A stretch of 64,000 bases of DNA from Punctularia strigosozonata HHB-11173 SS5 (taxonomy: Eukaryota > Basidiomycota > Agaricomycetes > Corticiales > Punctulariaceae), in NCBI RefSeq assembly GCF_000264995.1, contig NW_006767441.1:1594173-1658172 (forward strand). The letters are read 5' to 3'. Below are positions 24,809 through 37,500 of this stretch, one piece after another. A program made the translations under genes and the position numbers. Numbering within the stretch: the first letter of the stretch is position 1; each line of letters starts with the position of its first letter. Below the pieces are notes generated by a model. It ran no database searches. It was given only the letters and a program-made list of their open reading frames with translations, and was not told where the DNA came from.

Positions 24809-25270
24809 TACAGTTGGCAGACGTTTGTGGGGAAAACAAACTACCAGATCTCAAGTACTTATCATGATCCGCAAACAAAGATAGTCTTTGTGGCATTGAA
24901 ATCTGAAGGGGCCGTGATCGCTTGTGCCAGTGGCACGACCAGTTCGTGCCAGATGGGGTGTGGCTCTGGAAGTTGCCTGGGAGATGACCCGGTCATCGTG
25001 ACAAAATGAGGTCAACGTTGTTGTCCTCTCTCAGGTGGTCGTGGGCGCCCGTGGGCGCGTACATATTAGCCGCGCACATTCGTTCCCGGGCTACAGATAT
25101 AGATACATTCGGACAAGTGCAATATTCCTCCAAGGACGCATCGGCTCCCGTTTATTTGTATTCACGATAGATATCCATGTATCAGCGTTCATCGTTTTTG
25201 TTTGTATTGTTACTCTGGTCGAACCAGCTCAGTATTTCCACTTCGGGTCGTTATATGAATCGAATCACAC
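24809..25270. other. Intergenic stretch
   Basis: Between the first MYND gene (its promoter side) and the 3' end of the GH55 gene. No coding signal recognised. Confidence 0.4.
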
Positions 25271-28263
25271 CTATGATCTTGTCCACGCAGTTATGGTGCT
25301 CTGGAATCCGTCCCTGTTGTCGCTCTGCGGGATAACTCCGGAGGACTCGATGGATAGCATCCATGTGGTAGCAACGGTACTCAAGCTGAATATGTCGATG
25401 GTCGAATCCGAGTCAATATTCAGGATCTGAGACTGGCAGTTGAAGGTGTCGAGACAATCCTGAGCGTAGTTCTAGGGGGAGGGCGAAGGTCAGCACAGGC
25501 TACACTTCCTATGTCGGAAAGTGATATCGTACTTGATAGAAGCTGTATAGGCCGGCACCGAAGACCAAGATGTTCTTCGAATTCTGGACAGACAGACCCC
25601 ATGCAGCCTGGTCAGGGGTCGTCGGGTCGTTGTAGTCGCTGTTGGTCGCGAAAGGAGTCGGAGGAGCCGGATCCGGTTGGTAGTACGGCTACGGGGTCCA
25701 GATATCAGCGTCGCCACCCGAAGGGTTTTGAGGAGGAACCCACCGTCTCGGTCTGAATGAGGCCCATGTAATGGTCCGCAGCATTGACGAGCGAGTACTG
25801 GTACAACGCGTGATGCTCGCTGCCGGTACCGATGAGCCACACGGGGCCTTGGCTCTCCGAGAGGATACCGCGCCCGCTGAACTGGGTGAGTTGGCCTTGG
25901 GCGTTGTCGTCGAGATCGTGGTCGGCGAGCCACACCCATGTGCCCTCGAGGTAGGCGGTGGCATCGGTGGTGATGTGAAGCGCGAGGAAGGCAGCCATGC
26001 AGGCGCTGTTGTCTGAGCCGGACGGGCACTGGCTGACCTGCAAGTCGGTGCCGACGGCGCCTCCGAGACGGATGTGTGAGTCCCACATGCCCGCGGTACC
26101 CTGCGCGTCCTCGTGGATGTTCCATTCAACGACGATGGCGCCGGCGGCTAGAGGTGTACATGAGTGATATCGGAGAGAGCTTTGTAGAAACATGACTCAC
26201 TGGGGCCTTGAGTGGCGAAGAGGATGTCTGTTATCTCGATGGTGCCAGTGTCCCCGGAGTTTCCGACCTTGACTACTTGCTTCGGGTTGCTCTGGTCGTT
26301 GAAAGCGTCTCCGGAGCCCAAGATCACGGGCCAGACTTCACCAACCACACGCGCACCGGCGGGGATGGTGAGCGTGTCGGTGATCTTGTACGTTCCATGA
26401 TCAACGAAGATGATGCTGTTGCAAGCAAACTATGCGAGATGCTCAGTCTCCATGATATCGTTTGTGGGAGACGACTAGGAACGCTTACGTCGTCGAAAAC
26501 GGCCTGGAGGGCAGCGGTATCGTCGGTCGAACCATCGCCGGCAGCGCCTTTGTCGCGAACGCTGACGATCTGACTGGTAGCGTAAGTCGGGTACTGAGGG
26601 TGTGCCCTTCCGAAGATCCTGCCGGCGCTGTCGAGGAGGCTCGCGGCCTTGCTCGGAACGGGGAGATCCGCCTGCTGGAACGTGCCGGTCTGCGAAGTGC
26701 CAGTGTAGACGTTGCCTTGGCCCCAGGAGTCGATTGTAGTGGATCCGGACGTGCCGGCGAGAACGACAGTACCGTCGGTGACGCTGACTGCGGTCGGCAC
26801 GTTGCTCAGCTTGACATTGTTGAGGACGAGCGACCTATTGCAGGATTGTTAAATCCTCGAAGAACACGAACAGTTTATGATGAGGTCACCTACCCATGCA
26901 ACGACCCGTCGGAATTGGTCGAGGAACGCAAAAATATGGGCGTGTCGTTTACACTAATTTTATTCCTTAGCAATCCACGACGTCACTCAGAGGCCAAAGC
27001 CTTACTTACACAGCGTCGATGATTGCTTCCGCGCCAACGGTCTAGCAGTTCAACTTTAGCCAGCGACATCAGCGTCGTTGTCGCCATCCATACCTGAGTG
27101 TCTTCAGTCAAACCACCAGTTGTGAGGTCAAACCCGACACCGCAGTTGTTGAGCGTTACGCCCTGGAACGTCCAGCCCCAGTTCCACTGCATGAATATTC
27201 CGGTCGCCGCGTTGTTGACGGTGATGTTGCGGACGGTAAACTGCTGGTTTCCGAGCCAGACACCGTACTTGCCTCCGTTGAAGACAAGGTCTGTCGCCAC
27301 GTCAGATCACGAAATGGATTACATGACGCGAGAAAGGAAACATACCACCCATGAAACCGCCGCTGCCGTTCTCCATGAAGATGCCCTGTTGCGCGTTGCC
27401 GTCGGCAGTGGACATCTCGACGACGATGTTGATGAGCGACGTCGCTTGGGAGACTTGCCAGTGGATACCGGTACCAGATGTCGCCGGCATCTGGGTCAGG
27501 TCGATGACGAAGTTCCTCACGGATCGGAAGAAGTTGTTCTGGTTCGTGTACCAGTTCGCGCCGCCGTCCAGGTAGGGGTCCGCGTCGATGACGGCGATAC
27601 CCGCGAAGTCAGCCGACGCCTGGAGGGTCGGAGGGTTCTTACTGTCCGAGCGAATTGAACACTGTGTCATATCGCAGGGGTGCAAGAGAGTCCACGTACG
27701 CATCGCCGATGAGCTGCGTGAAGTAGTACGCAAAGATGGGGCTGGAGACTTTGTAGGTCCCAGATGGGAAGTAAACAAGCGCCGGAGTGGTCCTACACAG
27801 CCAGAACGCAGGTTAGCACGGTAGATCCGCGATATCGCCGAGGAATGCCGTACGTAGTAGAGTTGCAGGTGCCTCCTCCACAGCGACTACCAGAGGAGAT
27901 CGCATCGCTAGACGAGGAGTATGCTCAGAAGATATCAGCAAGCGAGGGCGTCGAGCTTACTTGATTGCAGCCGTGTCGTCCGTGGAGCCGTCACTGATGA
28001 ACTGCACGTCAGAAACTGCTCGCACCAGTACATTAAGATTTCAAGCCTCACCCCTTGGCGCCGAAGTCCTTCACGTTCCTGAAGACGGTATAGCCCGACA
28101 CACCACTGTTCGGCGCGACGCCTTGATGCGTGATAGATTCAAGCCAGAATGGATCGCTGGCAGCGGCCGTTCCCGATCCTAAAGAGCCGGAGCACGCGGC
28201 ACTGGCCGTGCGAGCGAGCGAGAGCAGCCCGAGTACTGCTGGGACGATCGACGACCAATACAT
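25271..28263 (-). CDS. Secreted exo-1,3-beta-glucanase, GH55 (double pectate-lyase-like beta-helix)
   Basis: Minus-strand, many-exon gene. The start is the ATG at 28263 or 28278; both open the signal peptide SSIVPAVLGLLSLARTASAA. Mature sequence: FWLESITHQG, GYTVFRNVKDFGAKG, FGGIAVID-like FAGIAVIDADPYLDGG, NFFRSVRNFVIDLTQMP, GTGIHWQVSQATSLINI, GIFMENGSGGFMGG, DLVFNGGKYGVWLGNQQFT, NWGWTFQGVTLNNCGVGFDL (first helix). The second helix opens with VSVRDKGAAGDGSTDDTAAL, then IIFVDHGTYKITDTL, WNIHEDAQGTAGMWDSHIRL, SGRGILSESQGPVWLIGTGS and EHHALYQYSLVNAADHYMG. The tail NYAQDCLDTFNCQSQILN reaches the stop at 25273-25271. This matches fungal GH55 enzymes, which release glucose from laminarin ends. Likely role: wall remodelling or degradation of external glucan. 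No lesion seen. Confidence 0.82.
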
Positions 28264-28278
28264 GATCGACGACGACAA

Positions 28279-31200
28279 CGAAGAGGGGGAGACGAGAGTG
28301 TTGAGGGCACCGAGGTCTTCCCGTTGTCAGGTCCCAGAGAATATCCGCGTGTTTTATACGCTGCAGGATACTGACGGACGAGTGCCCACCCCGTCGCCGT
28401 CCGTACCTAAAACCATCGCGCGTTCTCTCGGGATCTGTGCATGTCGCACCCTTCGCATTTGATGGCGGCCTCACCTAGGAAGAGCGCGGCCACATGTGAC
28501 GGTGCTCATCTGAGAAACATGCATAGCTTCTTCCGGTCGGCGCAAGGCGCGGGACGAGAGGCAGCTTCCTCCGCCGGACGGATGCTGTCGTGCTTGCAGA
28601 GGTCCGACGCGTCCACGCGCGCAGGACATCACATGGGTTCAGAGGCAACGAAGAATGATCAAGGGCGCTGCGCGAAGTTGATTCCATTTCGACGGGTTGC
28701 TATATCGCGAACGGTCAACCCATTTTATGCCCAAGAATCACGGGAATCTTGCGCGATGCTACCTTCGCGGCCACTAAAGATAGCGTCAGTCCTGGCCTAA
28801 GGCGCAAAGAAGCGAGTATCATTTGTGGGTCTGAGCATCTGTGTCCTTGAGGATTGTCAGACAGATCGAAGGATCGCGAGGTTCCAGATAACGAACCTGC
28901 ATAGAGATGGGCTTGCCGCCTCAAACGGGTCGTAGCGTAACTACGATGTGAAAGTTGCTCGCAGTAATCAAATCGAAGGAGGGTATGACATCCGATGACG
29001 CAGACAGTTACGATTCGAAATCAGGACGTGAGTTGAGATAAACTACAGGCAAAGGAGTGCACCGGTGCGCGCGTGATCAGAGTGGGTCGACGCAGATTAC
29101 CAAATCTGGACGATCACCTTGAGAAGCGCGCACGTTGCCGGAAAGGCCGGAGTCGCGCCCGTAACGGTAAAAGGCAGACGGCGGGCGCGTCGACCTTGCG
29201 CAGCCCAGCCCCAGCTGACAATAAAAGGCACCAATATGCACACCGTTCAAAAAACTGATAGCACCCAGCGCATAACGCACACCAGATGATGGCGATGGCA
29301 CCCCCCCCAACGCCAAACTTGGGCAGATCGCCTGGTTTTTACTGGCAAAAAAACGAAGACGGGCGCGCCGTGTGCCGAGGTATATCCGTTAGACTATGTC
29401 GAGGAAAGATGATCAATGCGTGGCGGGCGAGCGTGGCAAACCACAGGAGGTGAATTGGACACGAAGCCCTTCTGAGAGCAAGGGGCTTCGGCTCCGCGCT
29501 CTCCGGCCTCTTTGAGTCCATGGTCATGCTCGTACTATGTATGCAGTTCGGGGCCCGTCTCGTGGGCAACCGGGTGTATGAAACGGCGGATGGACTCCCG
29601 GCGCAGTGAGAACCGGTCGTTACGCCGTACTTATAAGGGACTGTGGACGACGAGATCCATGATCACATGCGAAAGACTCACGTTCACGGACTCACGGTCC
29701 TCATCTGGCACTTTTTCAACCCTGGATGACCTCGCTCGAGTTGTGGCGGAGGATGACGAAGAAAGCACAAGAGGAGGTTGATCCGCGGAGGACGTGGCCG
29801 TGATCCCAGCTGCAAACCGATCGCTACTACAGGATGAGCAAGTGCATGTGGGTTTTCTTGAAGGGCGCGCCAGTCATCTGCCATAACGGGGAACGATAAA
29901 TGGACAGTGTTGCGATTGCAAAAGGGGGGAAACCTCTTACGTAGATTGTAATCCTCTGTATGAGTGGTAAAGGAGATATTTCCTGATCCGATTTCTTCGC
30001 TACGGAAGTGGCGCTCCGATTCAGTGCGAACGAAACCGCTGTTCATCGAATCGACGACACGAGTAACGTTCACTGAACCTTAAAAGATGCCGTCAGAGTC
30101 GCAAACGGGCGCTACAGTAACGTCAAGCATCTCACCGAATATACGTAGTTAGGAAGCTGGGGAGCCTCACCCAAATCCACTTCGGGCCACGTTTTTGGAG
30201 GCTAGATTGGCTGAGATGGATTCGACGAAGCGATTGGACTCCGGAAAGGAGACGCGAACTTTCGGGCTTCTTCGTCCCGCAGCGAAGGTGTTTTTCCCTG
30301 GCCTCTGTACTGCACGAGGTGGTTCAATTGGTGGTCTGGTCAAAGACGCTTTGAACTGAATGAATATGAAACATGCCATCGGCAGACGGGCGAACGTCCA
30401 GTGAATCTTATGAACGCAGCGCGCTCATGCGACGAAACGGAAGGTAAGCACGCCGGCTCTGTCGGCAGTAAATATATTTAGCGACTTGATCTTGAGCCTT
30501 TTCTCCGGTACAATGAGGGTCCCTTGCGTTACTCTCTGGTTTGAACTTCAAACCAGTTGCAAATATCCAGCCTGGATGCAGAATTGGGACGTTGAGCAAG
30601 CACGTTGTGATTTGCAGAGTAAGGTTTACGCACTAGTTAAGTTAACCGTAAACTGCCTTTTGGGGTTCCGGTCTTGTGGCCTCCGCTCAGAGGAAAGCAC
30701 AATTAGACCCCTTTGCAACTATCCCGCGACGATTGTTATAATGGATAAATAGGAACACTCCTCTGGTTGCACGGAGTCCGAAATAGAACGGCCAAAGCGC
30801 GGCAAGAAGTGAATATGAACGGCAGGCTACCTTCCGCGAGGCGCTGCGGTTGGAACCCATCCATGTCCATGTATGCGCATACATTCTACATGAAGGCGCT
30901 CCGCGTCTCGCTGGTTGACATTTCTTGTGAACGGGAAGTATTCGCGACGGTAGTTACGTCAGGTTGATCGACATTAATATTCAAGGAGAGCCATCAGTTC
31001 GTCGTCGACGCAAAGGTCATAAAAGAGACAAGCTCGATCAAAAAAGAGCGCCTTGTGCGATCACACCGTTCGGCCGGGCACGTGAATGACGGCGACGAGC
31101 GGCGATGCCAAGGGGAAGCGTCGTTAGCCCCGCCATTTGTTGGACGCGAGCGGACCTCGCTCGCCGCATCTCCTGTTTCTCTCTTTCTCCATCCTCTCTC

Positions 31201-31424
31201 GCGCCGTTCTCGTCCCCTCCAGCCTCCGTTTCCTCGACGGGATCGCCATAAAACGCACCGTTTCCTGTCCAGAAAGGCCGCTCGCTCATACCTACTAAAT
31301 AACGTCGTCTAATTTAACGGAGCACCGCAGTCTCGTGTGAGTTTCGTTCATAGGCATTTGCCCCACCCCCACGTACATTTGCCCGCCTCAGTGGACCTGA
31401 TGCGCGCGTCTCTCAGAATTCACC
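28279..31424. other. 3.1 kb gene-poor region
   Basis: Upstream of both GH55 (minus) and GH5 (plus), so it includes two divergent promoters. Open frames are short and show no recognisable domain. The part just before 31,400 contains pyrimidine-rich runs (about 31160-31250), common in fungal promoters and 5' leaders. Confidence 0.45.
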
Positions 31425-34255
31425 ATGCCCAACCCCCCTACCCCGCTCTCCGGGGCAGGCGTCCGCTACGACCCCCTCCCGCTCACCAGCGATCACGACC
31501 CAAGCGGTGGCCTCCAGGCACCGTACGACCGCTTCCACTCCGACCCGCCTTCGATGTACGGCACCCCGCAGACGAATCCGGCTGAACTTTCCGTCGAGGA
31601 CCTTTCCGCCGGGGGAGCGGCGGCGCAACCTCGCTTCCTCGGTCGCGCGCTGAACGACGAGCCCGGCGCGCCGCACGTCCGCGACTCGATCGCCGGCTCG
31701 GACTACACTGGCGGCCACGGCTCCGACTTTGGCTCGACGTATGCGTTCGACCCCAGCACGCTCGGCCGGCCGGAGTACTCGCGACAGACGACCTACTCCG
31801 GCTACCGCGACGACCCATACGCGTCCGAGTCGGGCTCGGCGGCGCCCATGGGTCGGTCCGCCAGTTCCCCGTACCTCTCGGAAAAAGTGAAGAACTACCC
31901 AAGCCCGGCGGGACGGCGGACGCGACGTCGCGTATACGTGATCGCAGCGGCCGTGGTCGGCGCATTGCTCATCATCGCCGTGATCGTCCCCGTCTACTTC
32001 GCCGTGATCAAACCCAAGTCAAACTCGAGCAAGTCGTCCACGTCGGATTCGTCTGGATCATCTGGTTCGGGTTCGGGGCCTGGATCAGGTTCCGGAGGCG
32101 GATCGAGTGGAGGCAAGGGAAGCCAGACGTTGGCTGTGACGGGTGGTGACGGTAGCACGGTCACCACTGACGATGGCAGCACCTTTACATACTCCAATTC
32201 CTTCGGGGGATACTGGTATTGGGACGAGAATGACCCATTCAACAACGCTGCCAAAGCCCAGTCCTGGACACCCGCTCTCAATGAGTCATTCAACTGGGGA
32301 ACAGATATCATCCGAGGGTAGGTGTCTGCGTGTTCTTTAGCTACTGTTTATGATGCTCACATGGACTTCAGCGTCAACCTTGGAGGCTGGCTAAACACGG
32401 AACCAGTAAGTTGTATTCTGTCTATGATGTAGTGACGCCGCTGATGTACTCCGCGCATATAGTTCATGTAAGCACGCTTCGTTCCAAGCTGGTATTCCAC
32501 ATCCTGAATGTCACCCATAGCTCGCCTGCTCTATACGAACCATATGTGAACCTCACGGTTCCCGCGGTGGATGAATGGACGTTGAGTTGGGCGATGGGTA
32601 ACGACTCGGCAAACGGAGGCCTCAAACAGCTGGAAACTCATTACCAGACCTTCATTGTGAGCTTCTCTGCGACCCACTACGAGACAGGAGCTGATTAGAA
32701 CGTAATTCAGACGGAGAAAGATTTTGCAGAAATTGCGGGTGCTGGCCTGAACTTCGTCCGGATTCCTCTTCCCTATTGGGCAATCGAGACGCGCGATGGC
32801 GAACCTTTCCTTGCCAAGACCTGCTGGACGTACTTCCTGAAGGCCATCAAGTGGGCGCGGAAGTACGGCTTGCGCATCAACCTTGACTTCCATGCTCTTC
32901 CTGGCAGTCAGAACGGCTGGAACCACTCCGTGAGAGATTTGCCTATATGGAATCGTTGGTGTCATTGCTCATGTGATTGCGTGCACTTAGGGACGTCTGG
33001 GCGACGTGAACGTCCTCAATGGTCCGATGGGTTTCGCGAACGCTCAGCGATCCCTGGACTACATCCGCATCCTCGCCGAGTTCATCTCCCAGCCGCAATA
33101 CAGCGACGTCGTCGTGATGTTTGGTATCACCAATGAGCCACAGGCGCCTATCATCGGTCAGGAGAACCTGTCCCGATAGTCAGTTCTTTCCCGTGTCATC
33201 GCCGGTCTTGTACTGAACACTATTCCAGCTACTTGCAAGCATACAACAACGTCCGCGGCGCGACGAACAACGAAGTCGGGAAGGGCCCGCTCGTATCCTA
33301 CCACGACGGCTTCCTCGGACTCACTAAGTGGGCCGGCTTCCTCCCTGGCGCAGACCGCATCGCTCTCGACTACCATCCCTACCTCTGCTTCGGTGGGCAG
33401 CCCACGACGCCCATGTCTGCGCAGACCACGCGCCCGTGCGACGCCTGGGGTGCCCAGATGAATACCTCTATGGACGCCTTCGGCATGACCGGCGCCGGCG
33501 AGTGGAGCAACGCCGTCACCGACTGCGGCAAGTGGGTCAACGGCGTCAACCTCGGCACGCGATACGAGGGCTCGTACGCCGGATTCCCCGCTGTCGGAAG
33601 CTGCGACCCCTGGACGGACTGGCAGACGTGGGACGACGACTTCAAGTCGTCGATGGAGCAGTACGCCATGGCCAGCATGGACGCTCTGCAGGTGAGCCCG
33701 AATTTCCGTCTTTGGAGTTTTCGAGATTAATAATCTCGTTGCCAGAACTGGTTCTTCTGGACTTGGAAGATCGGCAATTCGAGCGTCACGGGCAAGGTTG
33801 AGTCCCCGGCGTGGTCGTACCAGCTTGGGCTCGAGAACGGCTGGATGCCGGCCGACCCTCGCAAGGCCGTCGGATTCTGCAACGGCACCCAGCCCTGGAG
33901 CGGCACCCTCTCCTCGGGCAGTGGCCAGATCGCCGCCTCCGCGACCGCGACGATCACCTGGCCGCCCACGGCCCTCAGTCACGCGGGCGACGTGACCACC
34001 CTCCCGTCCTATACGCCAACCGGCACGATCCCGACGCTGACCGCTGCGTCCGTGTCCGCGAGCGGTACGTCGATCGACGTCGGCGACGGCTGGGCCAACA
34101 CCGCCGACTCGACGAGTATTATGGTCCCCATCGCGACCTGCAACTACCTCGATCCCTGGGTGGGCGAGAACGCCGACCCGCCGTCGCCGCTGTGCGGCGG
34201 CAGCGCGGCCAAGCGCGCCCCCGTCCCCGAGCCCTTCATCACCCCCGCTCCGTGA
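31425..34255 (+). CDS. Membrane-anchored glucan 1,3-beta-glucosidase, GH5 (subfamily 9-like)
   Basis: Plus-strand gene, ATG 31425, TGA 34253-34255, about seven exons. Residues 1-165 are a Pro/Ser-rich cytosolic head; a TM helix at about 170-195 (VYVIAAAVVGALLIIAVIVP) follows a basic stretch (GRRTRRR), giving type II topology; then a Ser/Gly-rich linker. The GH5 barrel starts at FNWGTDIIRG-VNLGGWL and continues with GLNFVRIPLPYWAIE, GLRINLDFHALPGSQNGWNHS, VVVMFGITNEP (Glu is the presumed acid/base), LDYHPYLCFGG, GAGEWSNAVTDCGKW (Glu is the presumed nucleophile) and NWFFWTWKIGNS. The C-terminal extension is Thr/Ser-rich. Introns with good GT-AG borders separate these blocks. Likely acts at the cell surface in beta-glucan trimming. 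Intact. Confidence 0.85.
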
Positions 34256-34558
34256 TCGCTGCTCGTCTCATGCACGCATTGTTTATGAACTCTTCTGTTG
34301 CATCTCCACTATCTTCTTCTGTCGGGCCAAGGTCGTACATAGCTTTGAGTAACTGTGTGCGGGACTTGGAGCATGGACTTCTATTACTCATGGACTGCCT
34401 GCGCATTATCGTAACCACCTCGCTACTGTACTTATTCTCGTGTCCTGCAATCTCGTATCAACAACGACGGGCGAAGTTGATCACTTGCTCTGGCATGGAT
34501 CATCAGAACACCATTGATACAAGCGTTATACGTCGATGTGATGATGTGTACCGATTCG

Positions 34559-37500
34559 TCAATGCTCGCCGCTCGTGGTAGCGTAACGATCCTCGAGATC
34601 CTCCTGGCCGCCGTAACCGCCCTCGAAATCTTTCTGGGTGCCATTCTCCGCCTGCTCCCTCTTCGCGCTCTGATCGCGGATAGCCTTCAATTGCTCTTGC
34701 TCCTGAACGTTTGTCGAGGGCATTCTTGAGAATCATATATCTAAGGTACGGCCCCCAGTCTCACCTTCGCCAGGGCATAACGAGCCTCTTCTCCCTGTTC
34801 CTTGGATTTCCAAGCGTCCTGAACAATGATCAGAGTTCATGTGCTAGTCTTATGCATCCTGCGTGCTGCTTCACAACATACCTGATTGGATGTCATGTTC
34901 ACGATAACAGTACAACGAAGTTGTGGTTTGAAAGCAACACATCCCTGCATGAACTGCAGAGGGCTATAATGCCACTGCCTCTGCCAATGACGTCATTACG
35001 ATTATAGAGTTACATGGTCCCTATACACCTGGTATCGTCGTCGCAAACCATATCACCGCATAGGTACTTCAAGAGCCTGTGTTCTGCGTCATATTGCGTT
35101 GCTGCTGCTGCTATTGTTTTCTGTCAGGTTGGGTCACTGACGCCCGCATAGCCAGAATCGTACCTGAAGCATGTTGTGCATTCGAATAGCTTGTTCAACC
35201 TGTTCTGGGGTGAACTGCGCAGGAGCTCCCGGTACTTGGTAGAATGGAATACGGGGCCCACTCGCTACCACTGGCGTTGCGGGTGGTATGTTCGGGTACG
35301 CCTGAGGCGCCGTTGGCCGAGGCGAGGTTGCAACGGCCGCCGCCGCCGCCACGGGGCTCCCGTGCGGCACCGCAGGGGAGGAAGAGGCACCTCTGGGTGC
35401 GAACTGCGGCGACAGGTGCGTCTGAGGTGGGTTTGCTTGCGCAGCAGCCAGAGCCCGGGCGTGTGCTTGCGCCTGCGCCTGCGCCTGGATGATCTGCTGT
35501 GGAGACATACGGGTATTGCTAGGGGTCATCGGGGTACTCGTCCTCTGCTGTCCCGAAATGTTAACTTGCGCTCTGATTTGGGGAACGCCCTGCGCCACCG
35601 GGATACCGTTTGCGGCACTGCGGGTTGTAGCTACGGGCTGTTGTTGACCTTGTGCTTGGGCCTGCTGCTGCTGCTGCTGTAACGCCTGAGCCTGCTGCTG
35701 CGTTCGATCCATGTCACAACTTGATTGCCGCCGTACGTGAGGAAACGCTAACCATTGCTGCCATGCCTTGCATGCCATTCATACGGTACTGCGCCTGCAG
35801 TGCATGCTTCATGATGTACTGATCATTCAACTGGCGACGTTGCCTCATTTGCTCTTGCTGGTCCCTGGCCTCTTTCTCCTGCTTCATGCGGCTGAGGTCT
35901 ATCGGTGTCAGCCTCGGCATCTTGTTATATTGTGCATGAGTGTCGTGAGTGGCCGCGGTTGTCTTGCGCTGAGCTACAGAAGGTCGTGTTGCAGTCAATA
36001 CTTGCAAAATGGAAGGAAGAGAACCGTACCCTGAGCCTTCGCTGCGGACTCTCGTTTCTTGACTGCTTTTCGTATAGCATCGTGCATGAGGTTATGACGT
36101 CGCCGTTTCTTCGATTCGAGGCCAGGCGCAGGACTGCCACTGGGTGCGCCATTCGCTGCAAGGCTCGCTGTTGCCTGACGTTTGACGCCTCTAGTTGTCA
36201 TCGTAGCCGTTGTCGGGGTAGGCGGAACAGATCTAGTATCCTCGCCTGCGGGTGTTCCCCGGTTTCCAACTATCTGAGTGGACCATCGATCGAAACATTC
36301 CCAAGCAGTACGTCTGTCTGTTGGAATCGAGTATCGCATGGAATTGAATGAATCTGCGATTAGTCTCCAGTTGTTGGGGAACCTTTCGATTAGACTGCGC
36401 AACAGCATGTCGTCTTCGGGGCTCCAAGGATTGTCCGATACGCGACGACGAGGATCTTTGGGAGCCTGTGGAAGGGCCGAAGGAGTTACCAGAGGCCCGG
36501 CATTTGGTTTGTTTCCGTCAAACAGACCTAACACTTGATGAGTCACATCAAATCTGCTCACTGCAACGCACACATACCGCAACCACTCTCTTCAATCGCC
36601 TTGGTCAAGGGTCCTTCGTACTCGACTACCACGGCAGAGTCATCAAGATCATGCCATTCACCATCGTACCAATGCTTGGACGGTTCAAGTGCTCCAATCA
36701 ACGTTGGTTTGACGTTCATGAACTGTCCAATCGGAACAAGCTTCGTGGCGAGCGCTTCCTCGACCCTCCTGTTGTCGGATTTGCCGTTTTTCTTCTTGAT
36801 CTCGCCGACAAGGAGATTCGTGGTAACATCAGGAATACCAAGAACGGTGAGCTCAGGGAAGATGTACGAGAGATCGGCGGGAGCAGGTATAGGTTCCAGT
36901 TCGCCGACCGCAGAGGCGAGGCTGGGTAAGTCGAGCGCATCCCAGTCGAGGAATAGCGATTGTTCGCCCAAAAGAGCGATCTTTTCGCGCAACGGGGCGT
37001 AGACGTTTGATTTAATATGCGGCTTCTGGTCGGCCGCGGGAGTATCAGCGCCCACGTCCTGAGGTGCGGAGGTACCGAGGATCGGATTCGAGGATTCTTG
37101 CTTCAGCGCTTGTGTATATACAGTGACAGCGACATTTTCTCCTTGGGGCGTTTCCGCGGAGCCTGCAGACGTGATGTTGCTATCCGTTACAGGGGCATTT
37201 GAACCTGCATTTTGCAGAGCAGACGAATGATCCACGTCTTCAAGCTTGGGTTCCTTCTGTTGAGCATGCTCCGTGATATCTGCAGCTTGTTGAAGTGCGT
37301 AATCCACATCCGCGGTGGTATTCAGTGCGTCCAGTACATCTTGCTGTTCGCGGTCCTGCTCGTCGTCGCTGTCGTCAGAACCTTCATCCGCAAGTGGCGC
37401 GGGAGTGTCCATCACCGTCCGGGCATGTTCATCTTCATGGTCAACATCCACCACTCCCTCACCTTGCTCCTCCTCGAGCTCGGCGCGTGGCCACTTGCGT

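Noticed and set aside
25490-26125. 211-codon minus-strand Arg-rich frame
   Set aside because: It overlaps the GH55 exons in another frame, and its Arg/His-rich composition is typical of a GC-rich shadow frame.
33158-33982. 274-codon minus-strand frame opposite the GH5 gene
   Set aside because: It is antisense to well-supported GH5 exons with catalytic motifs, and has no domain of its own.
35460-35700. CAG/CTG-rich tract as a separate microsatellite locus
   Set aside because: It is explained by the Gln/Ala-rich coding tail of the Vid21-like protein.
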